DNA of 5,240 nt from Armatimonadota bacterium. Lineage in GTDB: Bacteria > Cloacimonadota > Cloacimonadia > Cloacimonadales > TCS61. The stretch's first letter is position 1; every line of letters begins with the position of its first letter. The translations under genes were made by a program, and so were the position numbers. Positions 1 to 5,240 of this stretch are shown in pieces. Location of the stretch: assembly GCA_030612605.1 (NCBI GenBank), contig JAUWNO010000183.1:1-5240 (forward strand), in the 5' to 3' direction. The notes beneath the pieces are model-generated. The model was given only the letters and a program-made list of their open reading frames with translations, had not been told where the DNA came from and made no database searches.

Positions 1-255
1 CATTCCAAAAATCGAACGGACTCCAAATCTTTTTCCCATAAAAATAAAACTGAGAATGAAAAGCGGAATGTTGAACAAAATCATCGAAATTCCGATGGGA
101 ACATTAAAAATATGAAACAGGATTTGACTGAGACCACCGATTCCACCGGGAGCGATCTTATACGGAACTAAAAACCAGGAATAAGCCATAGCAAAAATTA
201 TCGAACCAAAGATTATCCCTGCATGTTGAACGATATTTCTTTTTAATTTATTCAT
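1..255 (-). CDS. YitT-family integral membrane protein, N-terminal fragment (runs off left edge)
   Basis: Reading the minus strand from an ATG at 255-253 gives 85 uninterrupted codons to the window edge, so only the N-terminus is present. It begins MNKLKRNIVQ, a short basic cytoplasmic tail, followed by a hydrophobic segment at about residues 12-31, the glycine-rich loop VPYKIAPGGIGGLSQI (30-45) and a second hydrophobic segment at about 53-73 ending in FMGKRFG. The loop with its GGIGGLSQI, followed by FNIPLF, is the hallmark of the YitT/DUF161 inner-membrane family, whose full members have about 280-300 residues, often with a C-terminal DUF2179 domain. That part would lie left of position 1. 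The transport or other role of the family is not established; no substrate can be inferred. No strong Shine-Dalgarno precedes the ATG, only a purine-rich GAGTAGAGAA. The gene is divergent from the nucleoside kinase at 792. Confidence 0.85.
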   Translation of the reverse strand, partial: MNKLKRNIVQHAGIIFGSIIFAMAYSWFLVPYKIAPGGIGGLSQILFHIFNVPIGISMILFNIPLFILSFIFMGKRFGVRSIFGM

Positions 256-276
256 TTCTCTACTCAGAGGGACGCA

Positions 277-306
277 ATTAAAATCCGCTATTTTAAAGTC
301 AATCAA
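277..306 (-). promoter_or_regulatory. Candidate sigma70-type promoter for the YitT-family gene
   Basis: On the minus strand TTGATT (306-301) and TTTAAT (282-277) are separated by 18 bases and match the -35 and -10 consensus at 4/6 and 5/6. The -10 lies 21 bases before the ATG at 255, which would give a short leader. In such AT-rich DNA this match can arise by chance, so this is a suggestion only. Confidence 0.3.
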
Positions 307-391
307 AATGATGAACTGAAAAATGAATGGAATAATGACAGGATAAATACTGCTTACCACAGGTTCGCGAAGAACGCAGAAAAAAAATTCT

Positions 392-420
392 CCTCGTTCC
401 AAAATTGTATTTTTGGAACG
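392..420. repeat. Perfect 10-bp inverted repeat, GGAACG family
   Basis: CGTTCCAAAA (395-404) and TTTTGGAACG (411-420) are perfect reverse complements around a 6-base loop. The plus strand continues with CAATTTTTT, so it resembles a rho-independent terminator, but it sits between divergent genes where neither needs one. The segment CCTCGTTCCAA at 392-402 recurs inverted as TTGGAACGAGG at 2598-2608 in the repeat cluster downstream of the kinase, so it is better read as a degenerate member of the same dispersed repeat family. Confidence 0.6.
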
Positions 421-517
421 CAATTTTTTGAAAAGTTTTACTTTGATTCTTTTTTGAGGAAGGCGGAAATCAATATATCGGGAATTTAATGTACTCACTA
501 GAAAACTTTCAAAAAAC

Positions 518-580
518 TTGACTTCAAAGTTCATAAAAAAAATATTAATTTTGATTTAAATTAAATGAGTTATGTAAAAT
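518..580 (+). promoter_or_regulatory. Weak promoter-like hexamers upstream of the kinase
   Basis: Two candidates are visible. TTGACT (518-523) is followed after 17 bases by AATATT (541-546), and TTGATT (551-556) is followed after 18 bases by TAAAAT (575-580), a 5/6 match to the -10 consensus. Either would place the transcript start upstream of the repeat element at 591-740, making that element part of a leader of about 200 bases for the kinase mRNA. Neither is decisive given the AT content. Confidence 0.25.
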
Positions 581-590
581 AAAGTGCTAT

Positions 591-740
591 TGTCATCCTG
601 CTTGCCAAGTCGAAGCGAGCGAAGACTGGAGAAATTCTTCTTGTTTTTCTCTCGAAGGAACTCCGCTTATAATGAGACTTGTCCGCTGTGGTGGATTCTT
701 CGGTTAGGCAGTTGCCTGATGCAAGAATCCTCAGAAAGAC
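591..740. repeat. Dispersed GTCATCCTG-type repeat element with internal hairpin
   Basis: This block is clearly richer in GC than its surroundings. It starts with TGTCATCCTGCTTGCC and ends with CAGAAAGAC, whose complement GTCTTTCTG matches GTCATCCTG at 7 of 9 positions, giving loose terminal inverted repeats. Read on the minus strand, the left end (TTTCTCCAGTCTTCGCTCGC then AGGATGACA) follows the pattern of the TTCTCC...TTCG...GGATGACA repeats scattered in many Bacteroidetes-like and other genomes; this resemblance is from memory. Inside, GGATTCTT (693-700) pairs perfectly with AAGAATCC (723-730), and TTAGGC/GCCTGA nests within it to make a compact hairpin. GAGAAA (629-634) also pairs with TTTCTC (646-651). 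No transposase is encoded, so it would be a non-autonomous element if mobile. Confidence 0.5.
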
Positions 741-781
741 AGCCTTTCTTCTTATTTGCAGATCTCTTTAATTTCATTTTT

Positions 782-786
782 GGAGG
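782..786 (+). promoter_or_regulatory. Ribosome binding site that fixes the kinase start at TTG 792
   Basis: GGAGG at 782-786 is a near-perfect Shine-Dalgarno. Five bases separate it from TTG at 792-794, which is in frame with the kinase. The upstream ATG at 756 has no purine-rich site before it (its upstream is CTTTCTTCTTATTTGC). Confidence 0.8.
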
Positions 787-791
787 ACATA

Positions 792-2444
792 TTGTTTAAA
801 GTTGAATTAAAAATAAATGGTAAACATTATAAAACTTTGGCATTGGCTAAATCAGCATCAATAAAGAAAATTATTAAAGATATTGATATTGAAATCTGTC
901 GGATTATGACTTGTAAAATTGATTATGAATATGCAAAACTTGATGATATAATTTCTGATGATGTAAGATTGGATTGTATTTGCTCAAATTCTTCCGAAGG
1001 ATATCTGATATACCAAAACACTCTGATATTTGTGATGGTAAAAGCTTTTTACAATCTTTTCACACAGAATTTAAAATTTGTTGTAGAGCATTCTATCGGT
1101 GTCGGGATTTTTGGAGAAGTTTTCGCAGGATACGTAATTACTACTGAGGATGTGAAAAAACTTAAAACTGAAATGCAAAAAATTATAAGTTTAAAATTAC
1201 CAATTGAAAAAATAAATGTCTCACCAACAGAAGCGGCACAAATTTTTACAAAACTGAATCGGGAAGATGTTATAAAAAACCTGAAATTTGAGAATATCGA
1301 TATTTATAAATGTGAGGATTATTACGATTACTTTTTGAGTGAATTAGCTGATAATACAGGGATTGTTAAAAGTTTTGATCTTGTTTTTCATGCTCCGGGA
1401 ATAATCTTAAGATTTCCCCAAAGAGATTCATCTGAAATCAATGGAAATTTCACTTTTCCCAGAAAACTTTTTTCAGCTCATCAGGAGCATGATAAATGGT
1501 TGAATATCTTACAGGTTCATAATGTGAGTTCTCTGAATAGAGCTGGGAATGATTATAAATTAACAGAGCTAATCCAGATCGAAGAAGCTCTTCACGAGAA
1601 GAAGGTCGTAGATTTTGCTAATCAGATTTCACATAATAATGATGTAAAAATAGTTTTAATTGCTGGTCCTACTTCTTCGGGAAAAACATCTTTTGCCAAA
1701 AGACTTTCAATTCAATTACGAGTTAATGGAATTTTCCCGAAATTAATTGAGATGGACCATTATTTTCTACCTCGTCATCTATCTCCCAAAAAAGAAAATG
1801 GCGAGTACGATTTTGAAGCTTTAAATGCAATTGATTTAGATTTATTAAATGCAGACCTGCAATCTGTTTTAAATGGCAAGGAAGTCCGGATTCCCAAATT
1901 TAATTTTATCACTGGAAAAAGCAAAAAAAGCCATCAAAGAATTAAACTCGATAAAAACGAAATTCTAATTTTTGAAGGAATTCATGGATTGAATGATAAT
2001 CTTACTTTTTCAGTTCCCTTCAATCAGAAGATAAAAATTTATGTAAGTGCTTTGAATAATCTTAATATCGATGCGCACAATCGAATTCCTACTACTGATT
2101 CCAGAAAATTCAGAAGAATTATCCGAGATTATAATTTTAGAGGGTATTCAGCAGAACAGACTTTGGAAAGATGGGATTCGATTCGAGCAGGTGAGGGTGA
2201 GAATATTTATCCATTTCAGGAAAATGCAGATATGATGTTCAACAGTACTCTTACTTATGAACTGGGAGTACTGAAAAAATATATTGTTCCGCTTCTGCAA
2301 GATATTTCCAAATATTCTTCTGTTTACTTAGAAGCAAAAAGATTGCTCAAAATGTTAGCTCATTTTTCCAATATTCCGGATGACCTGGTTCCATCAAATT
2401 CGATATTAAGAGAGTTTATCGGAGGTAGTATTTTTAAGTACTAA
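792..2444 (+). CDS. Nucleoside (uridine-type) kinase with threonyl-tRNA-synthetase-like N-terminus
   Basis: The protein has 550 residues from the preferred TTG start, 562 if ATG 756 is used; the extra 12 residues match nothing in the family. Residues 1 to about 65 form a TGS-like domain (VELKINGKHYKTL). Residues 66 to about 210 resemble the second additional (editing) domain of threonyl-tRNA synthetase, including EHSIGVGIFGEV (99-110) and DNTGIVKSFDL (187-197). From about 285 there is a P-loop uridine kinase/phosphoribulokinase-type domain: Walker A GPTSSGKT (292-299), MDHYF with D322, the Walker-B-like IFEGIHGLND with E395, and RIPTTDSRKFRRIIRDY (431-447). The C-terminus NSILREFIGGSIFKY is the usual family ending, so the gene is complete. 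Known relatives occur in Clostridia and Thermotogae and are annotated as nucleoside or uridine kinase, phosphorylating nucleosides with ATP or GTP in pyrimidine salvage in the cytoplasm. The exact substrate is inferred, not shown. All zinc/catalytic residues of the editing domain are missing. No co-directional neighbour is present. Confidence 0.9.
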   Translation: MFKVELKINGKHYKTLALAKSASIKKIIKDIDIEICRIMTCKIDYEYAKLDDIISDDVRLDCICSNSSEGYLIYQNTLIFVMVKAFYNLFTQNLKFVVEHSIGVGIFGEVFAGYVITTEDVKKLKTEMQKIISLKLPIEKINVSPTEAAQIFTKLNREDVIKNLKFENIDIYKCEDYYDYFLSELADNTGIVKSFDLVFHAPGIILRFPQRDSSEINGNFTFPRKLFSAHQEHDKWLNILQVHNVSSLNRAGNDYKLTELIQIEEALHEKKVVDFANQISHNNDVKIVLIAGPTSSGKTSFAKRLSIQLRVNGIFPKLIEMDHYFLPRHLSPKKENGEYDFEALNAIDLDLLNADLQSVLNGKEVRIPKFNFITGKSKKSHQRIKLDKNEILIFEGIHGLNDNLTFSVPFNQKIKIYVSALNNLNIDAHNRIPTTDSRKFRRIIRDYNFRGYSAEQTLERWDSIRAGEGENIYPFQENADMMFNSTLTYELGVLKKYIVPLLQDISKYSSVYLEAKRLLKMLAHFSNIPDDLVPSNSILREFIGGSIFKY

Positions 2445-2619
2445 TTCAAAAAAACCTGTTGTGTCCTTGTTCCCACGCTCCAGCTCAGCTTGTTCCCATG
2501 CTCCCGCGTGGGAACATATTTCACCAACGCTCCGCGTAAAAAACAAGCAATCCTTTTGACGCAGGAGCGTCTTCAATTGCATTCCAACGCTGGAGCATTG
2601 GAACGAGGTTAAAAAAATA
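2445..2619. other. Convergent intergenic spacer between the kinase and barrel genes
   Basis: These 175 bases separate the two stop codons of converging genes and are mostly occupied by the palindrome cluster at 2466-2608. No classical terminator (GC stem followed directly by a T-run) is seen for either gene. The strongest stem, at 2491-2516, is followed on the plus strand only by TATTT. Confidence 0.7.
2466..2608. repeat. Cluster of REP-like palindromes built on ACGCTCC / GGAGCGT
   Basis: Two direct copies, CTTGTTCCCACGCTCC (2466-2481) and CTTGTTCCCATGCTCC (2489-2504), differ at one base. The second forms an 11-bp hairpin, TGTTCCCATGC (2491-2501) with GCGTGGGAACA (2506-2516), a TCCC loop and one G-T pair; the first copy could pair with the same right arm perfectly. 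Further on are ACGC-TCC-GCGT (2527-2537), GACGC-AGGA-GCGTC (2558-2571) and TTCCAACGC-TGGA-GCATTGGAA (2582-2603, one mismatch), followed by CGAGG. The heptamer A(C/T)GCTCC or its complement occurs five times. Repeats of the GTTCCCACGCTCC...GGAGCGTGGGAAC kind are known in many bacteria as REP-like elements, often associated with RAYT (Y1 transposase-like) enzymes; none is encoded here. Its location between convergent genes is typical for REP sequences, where they may stabilise mRNA ends or impede read-through. Confidence 0.75.
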
Positions 2620-4287
2620 TTAATTCACAAAAATCCAGTTTACACCAAAATTATAATGCCTTGCCGGAATTTCTTTACCAAACATTTTGTTTGTATTTAA
2701 AAGATTAACTACATCGACTTTTATCTCAAATCTATCGGTAATTTTAAAAGCCAAATATCCATCAAGATTTGTGTTATCTTTCACAGGAATATCTAATTCA
2801 TTTTGAAATTTTGAACTATAAAGATGGCTTAAACCGAATTTGATAGCATTATTATATTTCAAACAATAAACTAAATCCAGAAATGTTTTGCTTTGCAATT
2901 CAGGATAGTTTTGCAGGTTTTCATCAGGTTTCTGGTATAAAGTCCATTTTTTTAGATTAACCATGAAATTATTAAACTTAAACCCAAAAGATACTGCAGA
3001 TTCAGCATATAATTTTCTGATTTTTCCGATTCTCTGTTCACCAATAAGCAAATTGCAATCAGCAAATGAAGGTGAAATATTCAAACCAATCCCTTTTCTC
3101 TCTAAAAAAAAATCATTCTTTATTTTGGAATATTTTCCCATCAAACCAAAAAATTTGTATATATTTCTATCAATTTCAGAGGAAAAAAGGAAATTATCAT
3201 CATCTTGATAAATAATCGTGTTTCCAATATTTATTGATGAAATATAGGAATTATTATTCAAACTAAAAATAGGAAAACTATCATCATCCGGTTCTGATTG
3301 AATAAAATATTCGATTGAACCTTGAATTTTATGTTGTTGAAAAATAAGAGTTTTATTCAGAAGTAAGTGCGTTTGCTTTCTCTCTAAATTACCTACTTTA
3401 TAATTTTCAGATTGAATACCTACATTAAGAATTTCATTTTCCCATAAAAAAGCATTATCAATACTTTTTTCCAAAATTTTAGAAGAGGTCGCATAATTTT
3501 CCAATAATTTATCACTCGGAATTTCCTGATCTATATTAGTATGATAATAATGAAATCTACCGAATTCGTGGTCATAAAAAAGGTGCAAATTAAAATTTGA
3601 GGATGTTTCATAAATTGAATACCAATAGCCATCCTGACCGAAGTAATCTGCTTTGACATTCAAATTCCTGATGTTGAAGACGTTTCCTTTTTGAAAGTTG
3701 ACAAAAGCATGATTCATATCCAGATCTCCCAAACCTAAAATCGCTTCAGTCATGGCGACCGGTAAATCATAATTAGTCTGATAAAAAGAAATCTGGTTCA
3801 ATGAAAAATCAGTTTGGAATAATGGAGCATAATTCTGCAGCAAATGAGTTTTTGATGTTGTAAATGGTAAAATTAAAAATCCATTTTTTCTCAACCAGAT
3901 ATCAGGTTCGGATAAGGATTTCAAATGAAAATTTTCATTGTAAATGAAATAGGGGAGAGGTTCGTATTTCTCGATTTCTTTTCGCTTTGAAATCAGGGAA
4001 TCTACCTGTTCTTTCAATTTCCGGATATCAATATAAAAAGTATCAACAGGTTCTTCTTCGATTAGTTCTTCAACAAAAGTCGAGTCTATCTCTACAAAGT
4101 TTGAATCAATAATTGTGATGATTTCAAGAGAATCAGCTTGGGTGGAATCAATTATTGTGATAATCTCAAGTAAATCAGTTTGGATGGGATCTGAATTATT
4201 TTCTGGCCAGGTTGGGCTAATTATCACAAATGAAAAAAATAGAATAAACCAAAAGATTTTTCTGGAACTATTAGATTTGCTTTTCAC
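2620..4287 (-). CDS. Putative secreted outer-membrane beta-barrel protein, function unknown
   Basis: The protein has 555 residues from a GTG start at 4287-4285. I do not recognise a named family. Residues 1-27 look like a signal peptide: basic MKSKSNSSRK, a hydrophobic core of FWFILFFSFVIIS, then SPTWP. Residues 35-82 are acidic and contain a duplicated motif, LLEIITIIDS (39-48) and SLEIITIIDS (53-62). A short helical, possibly coiled-coil stretch follows (IRKLKEQVDSLISKRKEIEK, 88-107). From about 115 to the end the sequence alternates polar and aromatic/hydrophobic residues, with many Tyr, Phe and Asn, as in an outer-membrane barrel. The last 40 residues (FEIKVDVVNLLNTNKMFG, then ARHYNFGVNWIFVN) resemble the C-terminal strands of TonB-dependent receptors, but no plug domain or TonB box is evident. 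The start overlaps the upstream dehydrogenase stop as GTGA, so translation is probably coupled. Transport or structural roles are possible; neither can be chosen from sequence. Confidence 0.7.
   Translation of the reverse strand: MKSKSNSSRKIFWFILFFSFVIISPTWPENNSDPIQTDLLEIITIIDSTQADSLEIITIIDSNFVEIDSTFVEELIEEEPVDTFYIDIRKLKEQVDSLISKRKEIEKYEPLPYFIYNENFHLKSLSEPDIWLRKNGFLILPFTTSKTHLLQNYAPLFQTDFSLNQISFYQTNYDLPVAMTEAILGLGDLDMNHAFVNFQKGNVFNIRNLNVKADYFGQDGYWYSIYETSSNFNLHLFYDHEFGRFHYYHTNIDQEIPSDKLLENYATSSKILEKSIDNAFLWENEILNVGIQSENYKVGNLERKQTHLLLNKTLIFQQHKIQGSIEYFIQSEPDDDSFPIFSLNNNSYISSINIGNTIIYQDDDNFLFSSEIDRNIYKFFGLMGKYSKIKNDFFLERKGIGLNISPSFADCNLLIGEQRIGKIRKLYAESAVSFGFKFNNFMVNLKKWTLYQKPDENLQNYPELQSKTFLDLVYCLKYNNAIKFGLSHLYSSKFQNELDIPVKDNTNLDGYLAFKITDRFEIKVDVVNLLNTNKMFGKEIPARHYNFGVNWIFVN
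4103..4178 (-). repeat. In-frame tandem duplication inside the barrel gene
   Basis: Two 34-base blocks, 4103-4136 and 4145-4178, are 29/34 identical with a 42-base (14-codon) offset. On the coding strand they encode the repeated (L/S)LEIITIIDS peptides near the N-terminus of the barrel protein. Several of the five differences are synonymous, so the amino-acid motif has been kept while the DNA drifted. Confidence 0.8.
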
Positions 4288-5240
4288 AACCAGCCCTTTT
4301 CTTTATACCAATCATAAGTTATCCTCAGATATGTTTGCAAATCTGAGGAAGCAGTAAAATTTAGCAATTCTTTTACTTTTTTATTGCTTACAAGCCAATA
4401 TTGTTGTTTCATTTCTTTCACTTTTTCCCTATTAAATATTGGAATTTTCTCTCTATGAAATGCACAGAATTCTGAAATAACAGCCGCAGGGAAAAGTAAG
4501 GTTTCAGGAATCCTGAATCGGATAGAAGATGTGTTCAAGGCTTTTTCCAAATTTGAGATAAAGTCATCCAATGCATAAACATTTCCATCAGAAGCGAAAA
4601 ATACCTGATTAAAGGCTTTTTGATTTCCCAAAGTTTTAATAATAATATCAACTAAATCATCAACATAGATGAGATTCATGAATTTCTTTGAATGTCCAAT
4701 AAGAAACGAAATATGTTTTTTTACCATTTTAAAAATTTGCAGGAAGTCTTTTTCTCCGGGTCCAAAAACAGCTACAGGACGAATGATAGTCCACGCTTTT
4801 TCTGCTTTTTCTCTGATTAAATTCTCTGCTGTTAATTTACTTTTTCCATACATCGAAATGGGGTTACAAAGGTCAGATTCAGTTTTTGGATTTTCATTAT
4901 TTGCTGGTCCTGCTGCTGCTTGACTGCTGATAAAAATGAATTGTTTGAGAGAAGAAGTTTTATTGTAGAAGTCTAATAATTTTTCAGTAAGTTCGATATT
5001 TATCTTTTTAAATTGCTGCCATTTTTTTGCCCGGGTTAGAGCTGCCACATGAATAATGATTTCCTGATTCTGAAGAAGATTAAACAATTCTTTATCATTA
5101 GAATAATCCACATAAACGATTTTGCTGTTTTCTGGAAGGAGTTCAATGTTGGAGCCATAACGAACAAAACAGGTTACATCATATTTTTGTTGGATTAGTT
5201 TTTTTGCTAAAAAACTACCAATAAAACCATTCGAACCTGT
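4284..5240 (-). CDS. NAD-dependent epimerase/dehydratase family protein (extended SDR), N-terminus beyond right edge
   Basis: The minus-strand frame is open from the right edge (5240) to the TGA at 4286-4284, giving 318 residues. A GTG at 5111-5109 is internal, because the 43 codons upstream encode the first part of the Rossmann fold, TGSNGFIGSFLAKKLI. Probably only a few residues are missing. Visible motifs, numbered from the edge, are GSNGFIG (2-8, dinucleotide binding), HVAALT (64-69), FISSQAA with the catalytic-type Ser (103-109), YGKSK (Y131, K135; the YxxxK pair), RPVAVFGPGE (154-163), LIYVDDLVD (190-198) and a C-terminal DWYKEKGWL. These define the extended or 3-beta-HSD-like short-chain dehydrogenase/reductase class, cytoplasmic NAD(P)-dependent enzymes acting on nucleotide sugars, sterol-like or flavonol-like substrates. 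The substrate here cannot be told. It is the upstream member of an overlapping pair with the barrel gene; its promoter lies outside the window. Confidence 0.88.
   Translation of the reverse strand, partial: TGSNGFIGSFLAKKLIQQKYDVTCFVRYGSNIELLPENSKIVYVDYSNDKELFNLLQNQEIIIHVAALTRAKKWQQFKKINIELTEKLLDFYNKTSSLKQFIFISSQAAAGPANNENPKTESDLCNPISMYGKSKLTAENLIREKAEKAWTIIRPVAVFGPGEKDFLQIFKMVKKHISFLIGHSKKFMNLIYVDDLVDIIIKTLGNQKAFNQVFFASDGNVYALDDFISNLEKALNTSSIRFRIPETLLFPAAVISEFCAFHREKIPIFNREKVKEMKQQYWLVSNKKVKELLNFTASSDLQTYLRITYDWYKEKGWL

Larger units (their letters stand above)
256..791. other. Divergent intergenic region of 536 bases, repeat-bearing
   Basis: No credible gene is found on either strand between the YitT-family gene and the kinase. 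The stretch 256-390 is plain AT-rich sequence apart from a short CCACAGGTTCGCGAAGAACGC-like segment (358-378) that resembles dispersed repeats seen in other genomes. After it come a perfect hairpin (395-420), AT-rich sequence with weak promoter-like hexamers (518-580), and a more GC-rich repeat element (591-740). A 71-codon open frame at 584-799 lies almost wholly in that element, has no ribosome binding site and a basic, serine-rich composition, and is not accepted as a gene. Confidence 0.7.

Noticed and set aside
395..420. Rho-independent terminator
   Set aside because: The stem and later T-run look suitable, but the stem is AT-rich and lies between divergent genes; similarity to the downstream repeat cluster explains it better.
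424..516. Inverted TTTTTTGAAA(A)GTTTT at 424-439 and 502-516
   Set aside because: The arms are almost purely AT, differ by one base in length and are over 60 bases apart; chance is likely in this composition.
584..799. 71-codon plus-strand open frame
   Set aside because: It lies almost wholly in the repeat element, overlaps the kinase start, has no ribosome binding site and its translation has no recognisable domain.
2466..2608. CRISPR array or integration site
   Set aside because: The units are short palindromes with irregular spacing and no uniform repeat-spacer pattern; no Cas or integrase gene is present.
2963..3208. 81-codon plus-strand open frame
   Set aside because: Antisense shadow of the barrel gene, with composition dictated by the opposite strand.
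4115..4357. 80-codon plus-strand open frame
   Set aside because: Antisense to the barrel gene's signal-peptide region and the end of the dehydrogenase gene; no ribosome binding site or similarity.
4669..4923. 84-codon plus-strand open frame
   Set aside because: Antisense to conserved motifs of the dehydrogenase (YxxxK and RPVAVFGPGE), so the minus-strand gene is the real one.
5109..5111. GTG as the start of the dehydrogenase
   Set aside because: The same frame stays open to the window edge and encodes the Rossmann motif GSNGFIG upstream, so this GTG is an internal valine codon.

Overview
The window is AT-rich and protein-coding, with two gap regions full of small repeats. It most likely comes from a Gram-negative (diderm) bacterium, because it encodes a secreted protein that looks like an outer-membrane beta-barrel. 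The combination of low GC, TTG/GTG starts, a clostridial/Thermotoga-type TGS-uridine-kinase fusion and dispersed GTTCCCACGCTCC-type repeats suggests an uncultured lineage such as Cloacimonadota or another FCB-group phylum. That assignment is inference; no rRNA or marker gene is present.

Layout: (1) positions 1-255, minus strand, hold the N-terminal 85 residues of a YitT-family membrane protein that runs off the left edge. (2) Positions 256-791 are a 536-base divergent intergenic region. It carries a perfect 10-bp hairpin (395-420), an approximately 150-bp GTCATCCTG-type repeat element (591-740), weak promoter candidates and a strong Shine-Dalgarno. (3) Positions 792-2444, plus strand, encode a full-length nucleoside (uridine-type) kinase fused to a threonyl-tRNA-synthetase-like N-terminus; a TTG start at 792 is preferred to the ATG at 756. 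(4) Positions 2445-2619 lie between convergent genes and contain a cluster of REP-like palindromes. (5) Positions 2620-4287, minus strand, encode a secreted, probably outer-membrane, beta-barrel protein of unknown function. (6) Positions 4284-5240, minus strand, encode an extended short-chain dehydrogenase (NAD-dependent epimerase/dehydratase family) that lacks only its extreme N-terminus at the right edge.

The dehydrogenase and the barrel protein overlap by the four bases GTGA, so they form a translationally coupled pair read leftwards, dehydrogenase first. The kinase appears to be a single-gene unit, and the YitT gene is transcribed away from it. I see no tRNA, rRNA, CRISPR array, transposase or defence gene, and no convincing new multi-gene system. 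The points that deserve a second look are the repeat families, the dead editing-type domain in the kinase, and the uncharacterised barrel coupled to the dehydrogenase.
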